From assembly GCF_000350085.1 (NCBI RefSeq), contig NZ_CAUM01000006.1, positions 1 through 64,000 on the forward strand: a DNA stretch of 64,000 bases. Direction: 5' to 3'. The translations under genes were made by a program, and so were the position numbers. The stretch is from Mesorhizobium metallidurans STM 2683 (GTDB lineage: Bacteria; Pseudomonadota; Alphaproteobacteria; Rhizobiales; Rhizobiaceae). A model generated the notes under the pieces. That model had not been told where the DNA came from. It made no database searches and saw only the letters and a program-made list of their open reading frames with translations. Positions 1 to 8,794 of this stretch are shown here, piece after piece (positions within the stretch are counted from its first letter, which is position 1; each line of letters starts with the position of its first letter).

Positions 1-22
1 TGACGACTGTCCTTAGTGCGCT

Positions 23-1012
23 TCAACCCACCTCCCGCAAAATGAAATCGTGCAGCATCTTGGCGGCCGGCGACAGCACGCGGTTCTTCACCGTGATCAG
101 GCTATAGGGCCTGACCTCGATGTCGAACTCGGTCTGGACGACGTCGATGGCGCCTGCCAGTCCCTCGGGGTTCTGGATGAACTTCGCCACCTGGATCGAC
201 ACTGGCGCGATCGCGTCCGACTGCGCGACCATGACCAGGGTGAGCAGCAGCGAGCTGGTGTTGAGGATACGGTCCGGCAAAGCGATGTTGCGGTTCAGGA
301 AATTGCTTTCCATCGCCTGGCGCAGCGGCGAGCCGCCCGACTGGAAAACCCAGTCATAGGCGGCGGTCTCCTCCAGCCGCACCGCCTTGCCCTTGCTCAG
401 CGGGTGGCCGCGGCGCACGATCAGGCAGGCTTTCTCGACGCCGATGACGCGCGACTCGAACAGCCGCGGGTTGAGGTCGTCGGGGATGCGCGCGATGATG
501 AAATCGTGACGCGTGGCGATAAGCTCGCGCGCCAGCACATTGGAGGTCTCGACCTGCATGTTGATCTCGATGCGCGGATAGATGCGGCGGATTTCGCGGA
601 TCGCCGGCACGGCCAGCTCGATCGCCGGCGCCGTCACCGCGCCGAGGAACACCGAGCCGCCCTTGCCGGCCTTGAGTTCTGAAATCTCGCGGTCGACCTC
701 ACGCATCTCGAGCAGGATCGAGCGTGCGCGCCTGGCCAATGCCTTGCCGTAGGGCGTCAGCGTGATGCCGCGCGGCAGCCTTTCGCACAGTTTGACGTCG
801 AGCACCGCTTCCATCTCGGCGATCATGCGCGAGGCGGCGGGCTGCGAGATATTCATCACCTGCGCCGCGGCGCTCACCCGGCCGTGATCGTCGAGTGCGG
901 CGATCATGCGCATGTGGCGCAGGCTCAAGCCGCTGCGCAACAAGGTTTCGCCGTCGCCCGGAAGGTCGTCGTAACTGCTGGAAATTCCAGCAGGATTCCG
1001 CAATGCCGCCAT
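23..1012 (-). CDS. gbpR: LysR-family regulator of the chvE sugar system (GbpR-like)
   Basis: A 329-residue LysR-type transcription factor. An N-terminal winged helix-turn-helix lies at about residues 29-90 (AAQVMNISQPAASRMIAEM is the recognition region) and is followed by a periplasmic-binding-protein-like effector domain. It is divergent from chvE across a 291-bp spacer. In Agrobacterium, GbpR sits next to chvE and activates it in response to sugars; that assignment here rests on family and position, not on a tested function. The spacer holds two 6-6-6 dyads that are good candidate binding sites. The start ATG at 1010-1012 has only a weak ribosome site. The stop codon is complete at 23-25. 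Confidence 0.85.
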   Translation of the reverse strand: MAALRNPAGISSSYDDLPGDGETLLRSGLSLRHMRMIAALDDHGRVSAAAQVMNISQPAASRMIAEMEAVLDVKLCERLPRGITLTPYGKALARRARSILLEMREVDREISELKAGKGGSVFLGAVTAPAIELAVPAIREIRRIYPRIEINMQVETSNVLARELIATRHDFIIARIPDDLNPRLFESRVIGVEKACLIVRRGHPLSKGKAVRLEETAAYDWVFQSGGSPLRQAMESNFLNRNIALPDRILNTSSLLLTLVMVAQSDAIAPVSIQVAKFIQNPEGLAGAIDVVQTEFDIEVRPYSLITVKNRVLSPAAKMLHDFILREVG

Positions 1013-1055
1013 GATCTTCGCCAGCTTCCGCCAATGTTTCGGACTGCTTCAGCCA

Positions 1056-1110
1056 TATATCAGTTTCGATATAGCAACCATCAGAGATCGCATTTGACAG
1101 TTATGTCAAA
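1056..1110. promoter_or_regulatory. Paired dyads in the gbpR-chvE spacer
   Basis: Two perfect inverted repeats lie in tandem: TATATC-N6-GATATA at 1056-1073 and TTTGAC-N6-GTCAAA at 1093-1110. Both have 6-bp arms and a 6-nt spacer, and both spacers begin AGTT. Their centres are 37 bp apart. The architecture fits binding of a LysR-type tetramer; assigning them to GbpR is inference from position. Confidence 0.45.
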
Positions 1111-1303
1111 GGGACACACCCTCCGCGCGTCCCGAGACGTGTCGGTCGATGACGAGAAAAATCGTATCGATTGAAACAAGCGTACCGGGGCCGATTGGGA
1201 GGATACCGGAGATCGATAGACGACAGCGGCGCTTGCGCTTCTGCTCGACTGCGCGGCCCGCGAAGCCCCGAGGTGTCGCGTCCATCAACCAGGGAGAGTT
1301 ACT

Positions 1304-2368
1304 GTGAAAATCATCAAGACACTGGCCGCCGTCGCGGCCCTTGGCATCGCGGCCATGACGCTGCCTGCGCAGGCAGGCGAAGGCCTGGTCGGCGTGCTGA
1401 TGCCGACCAAGACCTCGCAGCGCTGGATCAATGACGGCGACGCCGTCAAGTCCCAGCTCGAGGCGCTCGGCTACACGGTCGACCTGCAATACGCGCAGGA
1501 CGACATTCCGAACCAGCTCAGCCAGCTGGAAAACGAAATCACCAAGGGCCCGAAGGCGCTGATCATCGCCTCGATCGACGGCACCACCATGTCGGACGCG
1601 CTGCAGAAGGCCGCTGACGCCGGTGTCGTCGTCGTCGCTTATGACCGCCTGATCAAGAAGACGGCCAATGTCGACTACTATACCACCTTCGACAATTTCG
1701 GCGTCGGCGTCATCCAGGCCAAATCGCTGCTCAAGGGCCTCGGCTATCCGGAGAAGAAGGGTCCGTTCAACGTCGAGCTGTTCGGCGGTTCGCCGGACGA
1801 CAACAACGCCTTCTTCTTCTACAACGGCGCTATGTCGGTGCTGCAGCCGCTTATCGACGACAAGACGCTGGTCGTGAAGTCCGGCCAGATGGGCATGGAC
1901 AAGGTCGGCACGCTGCGCTGGCTGGCCGCGACCGCCCAGGCCCGCATGGACAACCTGCTCTCCGCCAATTACTCGGACGGCAGCCGCGTCGACGGCGTGC
2001 TTTCGCCCTATGACGGCCTGTCGCGCGGCATCATCGCCTCGCTGCGCGCTGTCGGCTACGGCACCGCCGACCAGCCATGGCCCGTGGTGACCGGCCAGGA
2101 CGCCGAAACCGCTTCGGTCAAGGCGATCATCGCCGGCGAGCAGTATTCGACCGTGTTCAAGGACACCCGCGAACTGGCCAAGGCTACCGTCGAACTCGTC
2201 GACAAGGTGCTCTCGGGCGGCAAGCCGGACGGCCTCGACACCACGACCTACAACAACGACGTCAAGGTCGTTCCCTCGATCCTGCTGACGCCGTATGAGG
2301 TCGACAAGTCGAACTACCAGGCGCTGGTGGTCGACTCCGGCTACATCAAGGCTGACGAGCTGAAGTAA
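1304..2368 (+). CDS. chvE: ChvE-type periplasmic sugar-binding protein
   Basis: A 354-residue solute-binding protein of the multiple-monosaccharide type. A signal peptide of about 24 residues ends PAQA, and the mature protein starts [17 protein letters not shown]. The body has the two-lobed LacI/ribose-binding fold. The start is GTG at 1304, chosen for the AGGGAGAG ribosome site at 1291-1298. ChvE delivers aldose sugars to the GguAB importer, and in Agrobacterium it also signals to the VirA kinase. No virA is visible here, so transport is the supported role. A terminator separates it from gguA, so the binding protein is probably made in excess over the membrane parts. Confidence 0.93.
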   Translation: MKIIKTLAAVAALGIAAMTLPAQAGEGLVGVLMPTKTSQRWINDGDAVKSQLEALGYTVDLQYAQDDIPNQLSQLENEITKGPKALIIASIDGTTMSDALQKAADAGVVVVAYDRLIKKTANVDYYTTFDNFGVGVIQAKSLLKGLGYPEKKGPFNVELFGGSPDDNNAFFFYNGAMSVLQPLIDDKTLVVKSGQMGMDKVGTLRWLAATAQARMDNLLSANYSDGSRVDGVLSPYDGLSRGIIASLRAVGYGTADQPWPVVTGQDAETASVKAIIAGEQYSTVFKDTRELAKATVELVDKVLSGGKPDGLDTTTYNNDVKVVPSILLTPYEVDKSNYQALVVDSGYIKADELK

Positions 2369-2385
2369 TCCCGGTCGCAAAGTCT

Positions 2386-2414
2386 GGGGTCCTGCGCCAC
2401 GCAGGGCCCCTTTT
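2386..2414 (+). terminator. Intrinsic terminator between chvE and gguA
   Basis: An 11-bp stem with one G-T wobble (GGGGTCCTGCG / CGCAGGGCCCC) and a 3-nt loop at 2386-2410 is followed by TTTT. It sits inside the predicted operon, so it probably acts as a partial terminator that sets the chvE to gguAB ratio. Confidence 0.75.
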
Positions 2415-2467
2415 CGTTAACCAGCGAGCCCGGTATGTTTGCCGATCTCGGAGGAGCTCAATTCCTG

Positions 2468-4000
2468 ATGACCTCGACGATTTTGGAGATGCGCGACATC
2501 ACCAAGACGTTCCCCGGCGTGAAGGCGCTGTCCAACGTCAATCTGCGCGTCGAAGAAGGCGAGATCCACGCCGTGGTCGGAGAGAACGGCGCCGGCAAGT
2601 CGACGCTGATGAAGGTGCTGTCGGGCGTGTATGCGTCCGGCACCTATGACGGCGCGATCGTCTACCGTGGCGAGGAATGCCATTTCAAAGGCATCCACGA
2701 CAGCGAACACAAGGGCATCGTCATCATCCACCAGGAACTTGCGCTGGTGCCGATGCTGTCGATCGCGGAAAACATTTTCCTTGGCAACGAACACGCCAGA
2801 TACGGCGTCATCGACTGGAATGCCAACGAGACGCGCACCAGCGCCCTGCTCAAGAAAGTGGGCCTCAAGGAGGATCCCAAGACGCTGATCACCAATATCG
2901 GCGTCGGCAAGCAGCAGCTGGTCGAGATCGCCAAGGCGCTGAGCAAGGAAGTGAAGCTGCTGATCCTCGACGAGCCGACGGCGAGCCTGTCCGAAAGGGA
3001 CAGCCAGGCGCTGCTCGATCTGTTGCTCGAATTCAAGCGGCAAGGCATCACCTCGATCCTGATCTCGCACAAGCTCAACGAGGTCAACCGGGTCGCCGAC
3101 AAGGTCACCATCATCCGCGACGGGCGGACGATCGAAACGCTGACCAAGCAAGACATCTCGGAAGACCGCATCATCACCTCGATGGTCGGCCGCTCGCTCG
3201 ACGACCGCTATCCGCCGCGCGAGCCGAAGATCGGCGAGGTCGTGCTCCAGGTGAAGAACTGGTCGGTCTATCACCCGATCCATGCCGAGCGGCAGGTGAT
3301 CAAGGGCATCGACATCAACGTCCGCAAGGGCGAGGTGGTCGGCATCGCCGGGCTGATGGGCGCCGGACGGACCGAATTCGCCATGAGCCTGTTCGGCCGC
3401 TCCTACGGCCGCCGCATCAGTGGCGAGGTGCTGCTCAAGGGCAAGCCGATCGATGTCTCCTCGGTGAGCAAGGCGGTGGAACAAGGCATCGCCTACGTCA
3501 CCGAGGACCGCAAGACCTACGGCCTCAACCTGATCGATCATATCAAGCACAACATCACGCTGGCCAATCTGGGCGGTGTGTCGCGTCACAGCGTGATCGA
3601 CGATCTGCGCGAACTCGCCGTCGCCAACGAATACAAGGCCAAGACCAACATCCGCTCGTCCAGCGTCTATCAGATGACGGGCAATCTGTCGGGCGGCAAC
3701 CAGCAGAAGGTGGTGCTGTCGAAGTGGCTCTTCGCCAATCCGGAAGTGCTGATCCTCGACGAGCCGACGCGCGGCATCGACGTCGGCGCCAAATATGAAA
3801 TCTATACGATCATCGCGCGTCTCGCCTCGGAGGGTAAGGCGATCATCGTCATTTCGTCGGAAATGCCCGAACTGCTCGGCATCACCGACCGCATCTACGT
3901 CATGAATGAAGGACGCATCGTGGGAGAAATGGCCGCAAGCGACGCAAGTCAGGAAAAAATCATGCGCGCCATCGTCCGCGGAGAAGGAAAAGCATCATGA
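2468..4000 (+). CDS. gguA: Sugar ABC transporter ATPase GguA
   Basis: A 510-residue double-cassette ATPase of the ribose/multiple-sugar class. Cassette 1 has Walker [10 protein letters not shown] near residue 38 and Walker [13 protein letters not shown] near 163. Cassette 2 has a degenerate Walker A (GLMGAGRTE) near 294, signature LSGGNQQKV near 406 and Walker [14 protein letters not shown] near 427. A degenerate second Walker A is normal in this class. The frame is open from 2435, but ATG 2468 is preferred because GGAGGA lies just upstream at about 2449-2454. The stop overlaps the gguB start by 4 nt (ATGA), indicating translational coupling. Confidence 0.93.
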   Translation: MTSTILEMRDITKTFPGVKALSNVNLRVEEGEIHAVVGENGAGKSTLMKVLSGVYASGTYDGAIVYRGEECHFKGIHDSEHKGIVIIHQELALVPMLSIAENIFLGNEHARYGVIDWNANETRTSALLKKVGLKEDPKTLITNIGVGKQQLVEIAKALSKEVKLLILDEPTASLSERDSQALLDLLLEFKRQGITSILISHKLNEVNRVADKVTIIRDGRTIETLTKQDISEDRIITSMVGRSLDDRYPPREPKIGEVVLQVKNWSVYHPIHAERQVIKGIDINVRKGEVVGIAGLMGAGRTEFAMSLFGRSYGRRISGEVLLKGKPIDVSSVSKAVEQGIAYVTEDRKTYGLNLIDHIKHNITLANLGGVSRHSVIDDLRELAVANEYKAKTNIRSSSVYQMTGNLSGGNQQKVVLSKWLFANPEVLILDEPTRGIDVGAKYEIYTIIARLASEGKAIIVISSEMPELLGITDRIYVMNEGRIVGEMAASDASQEKIMRAIVRGEGKAS

Positions 4001-5289
4001 GCACCGAAAGCGCTCCCGCGCCGAAAACCGGCGTCGCCGAAGACGTAGACCAGAGGCCGCGCGTTGCCGTCTCGGCGCTGGTCACCAATCTGCGCGAATA
4101 CGGCCTGATCCTGGCGCTGATCGCCATCATGGTGTTCTTCCAGTTCACGACGTCGGGAACGCTGTTCAAGCCGGTCAACCTGAGCAATCTGGTGCAGCAG
4201 AACAGTTTCATCATCGTGATGGCGCTGGGCATGCTTCTGGTGATCGTCTCCGGCCATATCGATCTCAGCGTCGGCTCCGTCGCCGGCTTCATCGGCGCGC
4301 TGGCGGCGATGATGATGGTCATCTGGCCGCTCGGCCCTTTGAGCAATCCGCTGGTGGTGTCGATCATCTGCCTGATCGTGGGTGGCGCGATCGGCGCGGC
4401 TCAAGGCTACTGGATTGCCTATCACCGAATACCGAGCTTCATCGTCACGCTGGCGGGGATGCTGATCTTCCGCGGCATCTGCCAGGCGCTGCTGGGCGGC
4501 GGGTCTTCCGTGGGGCCGCTTCCGGACGGCTTCAAGGCGCTCAGCTCCGGCTTCATTCCCGACGTGATCGGCTCGTTGACGCTGATCCCGCCGGTCGTGA
4601 ATGCCGCCGGCAAGACCATTGTCGGCAGCGGGCTGACGCTGCACATGACGACGATCGTGATCGGCCTGATCGCCGTGCTCGCCTATGCCTATTTCGGGCT
4701 CAGGGCACGGCGCAGCCGCGAGCGGCATGGCTACGAAGCCGAACCCTTCACGCTGTTCGTCGTCAAGACCCTGGTGACCAGCGCTCTGGCGCTGTTCCTG
4801 GTCTACCAGTTCGCCACCTACAGAGGCCTGCCGATCGTCCTCATGGTGATGGGCGTGCTGATCGCCCTGTTCGTCTTCGTCACCAAACGCATGACGATCG
4901 GCCGCCGTATCTATGCGATGGGCGGCAATGCAAAGGCGGCGCAGCTATCGGGTATCAAGACCGAACGGCTGACCTTGATGGTGTTCATCAATATGGGCGT
5001 GCTGTCGGCGCTTGGCGGCCTGATCATCGCGGCGCGGCTGGGGCAGGCCGTGCCGGCGGCGGGCCTTGGCAGCGAGCTCGACGTCATCGCCGCCGTGTTC
5101 ATCGGCGGCGCTTCGGCCATGGGCGGCGTCGGCCAGGTCATCGGCGCGGTGGTCGGCGGTTTCATCATGGGCGTCATGAACAACGGCATGTCGATCATGG
5201 GCGTCAATGTCGACTGGCAGCAGGTTGTGAAAGGCCTGGTGCTGCTCGGCGCCGTGGTCTTCGACGTCTACAACAAGAACAAGGGTTGA
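3997..5289 (+). CDS. gguB: Sugar ABC transporter permease GguB
   Basis: A 430-residue inner-membrane permease of the BPD_transp_2 (RbsC/XylH) family with many hydrophobic segments, roughly ten predicted. The conserved cytoplasmic loop is visible as [19 protein letters not shown], followed by the [13 protein letters not shown] membrane segment near the C terminus. It starts inside the gguA stop codon, so the two are co-translated. With ChvE and GguA it completes a monosaccharide importer. An inserted region of about 60 residues near residue 245 makes it longer than RbsC, as is usual for the XylH/GguB branch. Confidence 0.93.
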   Translation: MSTESAPAPKTGVAEDVDQRPRVAVSALVTNLREYGLILALIAIMVFFQFTTSGTLFKPVNLSNLVQQNSFIIVMALGMLLVIVSGHIDLSVGSVAGFIGALAAMMMVIWPLGPLSNPLVVSIICLIVGGAIGAAQGYWIAYHRIPSFIVTLAGMLIFRGICQALLGGGSSVGPLPDGFKALSSGFIPDVIGSLTLIPPVVNAAGKTIVGSGLTLHMTTIVIGLIAVLAYAYFGLRARRSRERHGYEAEPFTLFVVKTLVTSALALFLVYQFATYRGLPIVLMVMGVLIALFVFVTKRMTIGRRIYAMGGNAKAAQLSGIKTERLTLMVFINMGVLSALGGLIIAARLGQAVPAAGLGSELDVIAAVFIGGASAMGGVGQVIGAVVGGFIMGVMNNGMSIMGVNVDWQQVVKGLVLLGAVVFDVYNKNKG

Positions 5290-5501
5290 GCCGGGAAAAA
5301 CCTGGCCGGACGAGGAAACCATACGGGTCACATCGCGGCTGCCGGCAAGAGGCCGGTGCGAAGAAGTCTCCTGAGAGACCAGGCCAGCGAGCGCAATCCG
5401 GACGAAGAATTTCACCCGTGGCGCGGACCTGGTCCGGGTCGCGCTTGGAAGGGTTTGCCGGAACCGGCAGGCCGCCAAGGCAATTCTAGAGAGGGTACAT
5501 C
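5290..5501 (+). other. gguB-gguC spacer
   Basis: A 212-nt spacer with no credible gene. It contains an imperfect hairpin around 5418-5442 (GCGCGGACC / GGGTCGCGC) and the gguC ribosome site. A processing or stability element is possible; I see no T-tract that would make it a terminator. Confidence 0.4.
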
Positions 5502-6494
5502 ATGCTGATCTCCCAGATCCTCGACGACGCCGAGACGATCCGCGTCGTTGCCCGCAATGGCGGCAAGACCCGGATCATCAACGGCGCCCGCAGCGTCTAT
5601 TCGCTGGCGATGGAGGCCGCCCGCACCGGTACCGGCCTCGCCGCCCTCATCGAGCGCAAGGGGTTCGGTGAAGCGGTCGACCTCGATGCCGCCTACAAGA
5701 AGGGACGGCTGTTGTCGCCGATCAACCATCCCGATCCCGCGCATCTCCATCTCACCGGCACCGGGCTGACGCATCTTGGCTCCGCGGCAACCCGCGATTC
5801 CATGCACAAGAAGCTCAATACCGATGGCGCAGAACAGCTCACCGATTCCATGAAGATGTTCCGCATGGGGCTGGAAGGCGGCAAGCCGGCCAAGGGCCAG
5901 ATGGGCGTGCAGCCCGAATGGTTCTACAAGGGCAATGGCACGATGGCGGTGGCGCCTGGCGCGGCACTGATGTCGCCCGCTTTCGCCCAGGATGCCGGCG
6001 AGGAGCCGGAAATCGCCGGCATCTACGTCATCGGCGACGACGGCGCGCCGTTCCGCGTCGGTTTCACGCTGTCGAACGAGTTTTCAGACCATGTCACCGA
6101 ACGCGTGAACTATCTGTTCCTCGCGCATTCCAAGCTGCGCAATGCCTCGTTCGGGCCGGAGATCCTGATCGGCGACCTGCCGTCCGACATCAAGGGCTCC
6201 TCGCGCATCCTTCGCGACGGCAAGCTGCTTTGGGAAAAGCCGTTCCTGTCGGGCGAGGCGAACATGTCGCACACCATTGCCAATCTAGAGCACCACCATT
6301 TCAAATATTCGGCCTTCCGCCAGCCGGGCGACGTGCATGTGCACATGTTCGGCACGGCGACGCTGTCCTTCGCCGACGGCATCCGGACCGAGGCCGGCGA
6401 CGTCTTCGAGATCGAGGCCGGGGATTTCGGCCTGCCGCTGCGCAATCCGCTCGAAATCGAAAAGCCGGTGAAGGTGGCGGTGAAGGCGCTTTAA
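5502..6494 (+). CDS. gguC: GguC / AraD1-family protein
   Basis: A 330-residue soluble protein matching the GguC family, which belongs to the fumarylacetoacetate-hydrolase-like fold (AraD1 in current naming). Related enzymes act on 2-keto-3-deoxy sugar acids, and the C-terminal half has typical FAH-type stretches (TLSNEFSDHVTERVNY; HHHFKYSAFRQPGDVHVHMF). The AGAGAGGG ribosome site at about 5488-5495 supports ATG 5502. It follows gguB after a 212-nt spacer, probably in the same operon. A sugar-acid dehydratase role is inference from family; GguC has also been described only as a chvE-locus gene of unclear function. Confidence 0.85.
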   Translation: MLISQILDDAETIRVVARNGGKTRIINGARSVYSLAMEAARTGTGLAALIERKGFGEAVDLDAAYKKGRLLSPINHPDPAHLHLTGTGLTHLGSAATRDSMHKKLNTDGAEQLTDSMKMFRMGLEGGKPAKGQMGVQPEWFYKGNGTMAVAPGAALMSPAFAQDAGEEPEIAGIYVIGDDGAPFRVGFTLSNEFSDHVTERVNYLFLAHSKLRNASFGPEILIGDLPSDIKGSSRILRDGKLLWEKPFLSGEANMSHTIANLEHHHFKYSAFRQPGDVHVHMFGTATLSFADGIRTEAGDVFEIEAGDFGLPLRNPLEIEKPVKVAVKAL

Positions 6495-6507
6495 GCGGGG
6501 CAATGAC

Positions 6508-6551
6508 AGCGTGATCTCCCCCTTGTAGGCCCTTGTAGGGGAGATCACGCT
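6508..6551. terminator. Bidirectional terminator hairpin between gguC and the binding protein
   Basis: A perfect 14-bp inverted repeat (AGCGTGATCTCCCC at 6508-6521, complement at 6538-6551) lies between two convergent genes. There is no strong T-tract, but position and stem strength fit a shared transcription end. Confidence 0.65.
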
Positions 6552-6559
6552 TCGACCTC

Positions 6560-7333
6560 TCAATAGATATCGAAGTCGAAATATTTGGCCTGGATTTTCT
6601 TGTAGGTGCCGTCGGCGACGATGGCGTCTATTGCCGCGTTGAGCTTTTCGCGCAGCGCATTGTCTTCCTTGCGCACGGCGATGCCGGCTTCGGTCTCGGT
6701 GCCCTTGACGTCGCCGACCATCTTGCAGCAACCGTCGCTCGCCTTCTTCATCCAGTCCATCAGCACGAACTTGTCCGAGAGGACGGCGTCGAGACGGCCG
6801 TTCATGAGGTCGGTGATCGCCTCTTCCTGGGTCGGATAGAGCTTCGACTCGGCGCCGGCCTTGCCATAGACGTTCTGGGCATAGTCGGCCTGGGTCGTGG
6901 AGGCCTGCGCCCCCACCGTCTTGCCGTCGAGCGCCGCGGCCTCGGTCGAGGTGATGTCGGTGTCCTTCAGCGCCACCAGCGAAAGTGGCGTCGTATAATA
7001 TTTGTTGGTGAAGGAGACCTGCTTCTTGCGCTCCTCGGTGATGCTCATCGAGGCGATGATGGCGTCGAACTTCTTGGCCTGGAGCGCCGGGATCATGCCG
7101 TCCCAGTCCTGGGTGACGAGTTCGCATTCGACCTTCATCTGAGCGCAAAGCGCATCGGCGATGTCGATATCGAAGCCGACCAGCTTGCCGTCCGCTGTGA
7201 TGGTATTGAACGGCGGATAGGCTCCCTCGGTGCCGATCTTCAGTTTTTCCTGTGCCGGCGCCGAGGAGAGGCCGGCGCCGGCCACCAGCATGGCAGCCGC
7301 CGCTGCCGATATGATCCATCTCGAAATCCGCAT
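6560..7333 (-). CDS. Polar amino-acid ABC transporter substrate-binding protein (lysine/arginine/ornithine type)
   Basis: A 257-residue periplasmic binding protein of family SBP_bac_3. The signal peptide runs from MRISRW through SSAPAQ|EKLKIG. The mature N terminus has the diagnostic TEGAYPPFNTI and GFDIDIADALCAQM, and the DxxxxSITEERKKQVSFT segment is typical of HisJ/ArgT/OccT proteins. The frame is open to 7381, but ATG 7333 has a good AAGGGGAAC site. No permease or ATPase gene is adjacent on either side, so it must work with a transporter encoded elsewhere. Cationic amino acids are the likely ligand; this is a family inference. Confidence 0.88.
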   Translation of the reverse strand: MRISRWIISAAAAAMLVAGAGLSSAPAQEKLKIGTEGAYPPFNTITADGKLVGFDIDIADALCAQMKVECELVTQDWDGMIPALQAKKFDAIIASMSITEERKKQVSFTNKYYTTPLSLVALKDTDITSTEAAALDGKTVGAQASTTQADYAQNVYGKAGAESKLYPTQEEAITDLMNGRLDAVLSDKFVLMDWMKKASDGCCKMVGDVKGTETEAGIAVRKEDNALREKLNAAIDAIVADGTYKKIQAKYFDFDIY

Positions 7334-7428
7334 TTTTTGTTCCCCTTGCAGCTGGTCAATTTGACGGGTTGGCATAGCCAAGCATGGCGCGCCCGGTCAG
7401 GCAAGCGCAGTCTGAGGTTGCGGAAGGA

Positions 7429-8520
7429 TCAGCGCGCGGCGCGGAAATGCTTGGACAGTTTCAGGCCCTGTGCCTGGTAGTTCGAGCCGAGGTCGGTGCC
7501 GTAGAGCGCCTGCGGCCGCTTCAGCATATGCTCGTAGACCAGACGCCCGACGATCTGGCCGTGGTCGAGGATGAACGGCACTTCATGGCTGCGCACTTCG
7601 AGCACCGCCCGGCTGCCGGTGCCGCCGGCCGCCGAATGGCCAAAGCCCGGATCGAAAAAACCGGCATAGTGGACGCGAAATTCGCCGACCAGCGGATCGA
7701 AGGGCGTCATCTCCGCGGCGTAGAGCGGCGGCACATGCACCGCCTCCTGGCTGACGAGGATGTAGAATTCGTCCGGATCGAGCACCAGCTCGCCGGCGCC
7801 GCTCTTGTAGAGCGGCTCCCAGAAATCGACGACATCCTGCGCGGCGCGCTTGTCGACATCGACCAGCCCGGTGTGGTGCTTGCCGCGATAGCCGACCAGC
7901 CCGTCCTTGTCGCCGTCGAGATCGATCGAGAGTGCGATGCCACCGCCGGAAATGTTCGGCGGCTCGGTGGCAACCAGCGTCTCGGCGCGATGCAGGTCGC
8001 TAAGCTCGCTTTCCGACAGAAGCGCGTTGCCGGTGCGGAACCTGATCTGCGACAGCCGCGAGCCGGTGCGGACAACGATCGGAAAGGTGCGCGGGCTGAC
8101 CTCGAGATAGAGTGGGCCGGTATAGCCGGCGGCGATCTTGTCGAACTCATGGCCGCGATCGGTCATCACGCGGGTGAAGATGTCGAGCCGTCCGGTCGAG
8201 CTCTTCGGATTGGCCGAGGCCGAAATGTTTTCAGGCAGTGCCAGGCTTTCGAGCAGCGGCACGATGTAGACGCAGCCGGTTTCGAGTACCGCGCCTTCGG
8301 CAAGACTGATCTCGTGTAATTTCAGCCGGTCGAGCTTTTCGGCGACCTTATGGTTCGGACCAGGCAGGAAGGAGGCGCGGACGCGCCAGGCCTTGTCGCC
8401 GAGCCTGAGATCGAGGCTCGCCGGCTGGATCTGATCGGCATCGAGCGCAGACGCCTTCAGCGCGCCCGACTGGAACAGCGCGGAAATATCCTGATCGGGA
8501 AGAATGCCTGTCTGCCGCAA
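7429..8520 (-). CDS. 2'-deoxycytidine 5'-triphosphate deaminase, two-domain form
   Basis: A cytosolic nucleotide deaminase of the dUTPase/DCD superfamily in the long tandem-domain form common in alphaproteobacteria, about twice the size of Escherichia coli Dcd. The first domain carries the PKSSTGRLDIFTRV motif, matching the RSS-G-R element. The second ends with FDPGFG and an LVYEHM segment. It converts dCTP to dUTP for thymidylate synthesis. The start is uncertain. The frame is open to a TTG at 8610, but that extension runs through a palindromic repeat (8557-8601), so a later TTG at 8518-8520, giving MRQTGILPDQD, is preferred. GGAG upstream gives it moderate support. Its promoter region is shared with metZ, which is divergent. 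Confidence 0.82.
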   Translation of the reverse strand: MRQTGILPDQDISALFQSGALKASALDADQIQPASLDLRLGDKAWRVRASFLPGPNHKVAEKLDRLKLHEISLAEGAVLETGCVYIVPLLESLALPENISASANPKSSTGRLDIFTRVMTDRGHEFDKIAAGYTGPLYLEVSPRTFPIVVRTGSRLSQIRFRTGNALLSESELSDLHRAETLVATEPPNISGGGIALSIDLDGDKDGLVGYRGKHHTGLVDVDKRAAQDVVDFWEPLYKSGAGELVLDPDEFYILVSQEAVHVPPLYAAEMTPFDPLVGEFRVHYAGFFDPGFGHSAAGGTGSRAVLEVRSHEVPFILDHGQIVGRLVYEHMLKRPQALYGTDLGSNYQAQGLKLSKHFRAAR

Positions 8521-8556
8521 AGGCTGGCTCCGCTCCAACGCCGAGGCTTTTTTGTC

Positions 8557-8601
8557 GCAGGTTCTTGTCGCAAAACCGGGGAACACTTTTGCGGAACCTG
8601 C
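8557..8601. repeat. RIME-like palindromic repeat, family B copy 1
   Basis: Outer arms GCAGGTTC (8557-8564) and GAACCTGC (8594-8601) enclose inner arms CGCAAAA (8569-8575) and TTTTGCG (8587-8593). The inner part AAAACCG...ACACTTTT is shared with copies at 27574-27614 and 49998-50065. It lies at the 5' end of the deaminase gene. Confidence 0.6.
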
Positions 8602-8631
8602 TTGGTACAAACCTCTTAATCAAGCCGGCAA

Positions 8632-8659
8632 TTGACGCAAGCGCGGCGCCGGTCTAAAG
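8632..8659 (+). promoter_or_regulatory. Candidate sigma-70-type promoter of metZ
   Basis: TTGACG at 8632-8637 and CTAAAG at 8654-8659 are separated by 16 nt. Transcription would begin just before the SAM-II aptamer, which is where a riboswitch leader should start. The -10 match is modest. Confidence 0.45.
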
Positions 8660-8665
8660 GGTCGT

Positions 8666-8724
8666 TATCCCGTGGTGATTTGGCCGGTCGGCTTGCAGCC
8701 ACGTTAAACAAGTCGCTAAAGGAC
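8666..8724 (+). promoter_or_regulatory. SAM-II riboswitch aptamer upstream of metZ
   Basis: The sequence matches the alphaproteobacterial metA/SAM-II motif. P1 is CGTGG (8671-8675) paired with CCACG (8699-8703), and the GATTTG loop lies between. The pseudoknot pairs CGGCTTG (8689-8695) with CAAGTCG (8709-8715) with one G-U pair. The conserved GCTAAAG follows at 8715-8721. SAM-II binds S-adenosylmethionine and represses methionine synthesis genes. It sits 71 nt before the metZ ATG and is followed by a terminator, which points to control of transcription. Confidence 0.93.
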
Positions 8725-8747
8725 CGTCGGGCCGCAAGGCCGTATGG

Positions 8748-8777
8748 ACCGGTTGCGACTTTCGCGGCCGGTTTTTT
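8748..8777 (+). terminator. Riboswitch-controlled terminator before metZ
   Basis: An 11-bp stem (8748-8758 with 8762-8772, two G-T pairs), a CTT loop and six T residues at 8772-8777 form a good intrinsic terminator. The ascending arm can instead pair with aptamer nucleotides 8710-8716 and 8723-8726, so the terminator and the anti-terminator exclude each other. Confidence 0.8.
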
Positions 8778-8794
8778 GTGTCTGGAACAAAGTG

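Noticed and set aside
1106..2380. Minus-strand open frame opposite chvE
   Set aside because: It is an antisense shadow of a confidently identified gene, with no domain.
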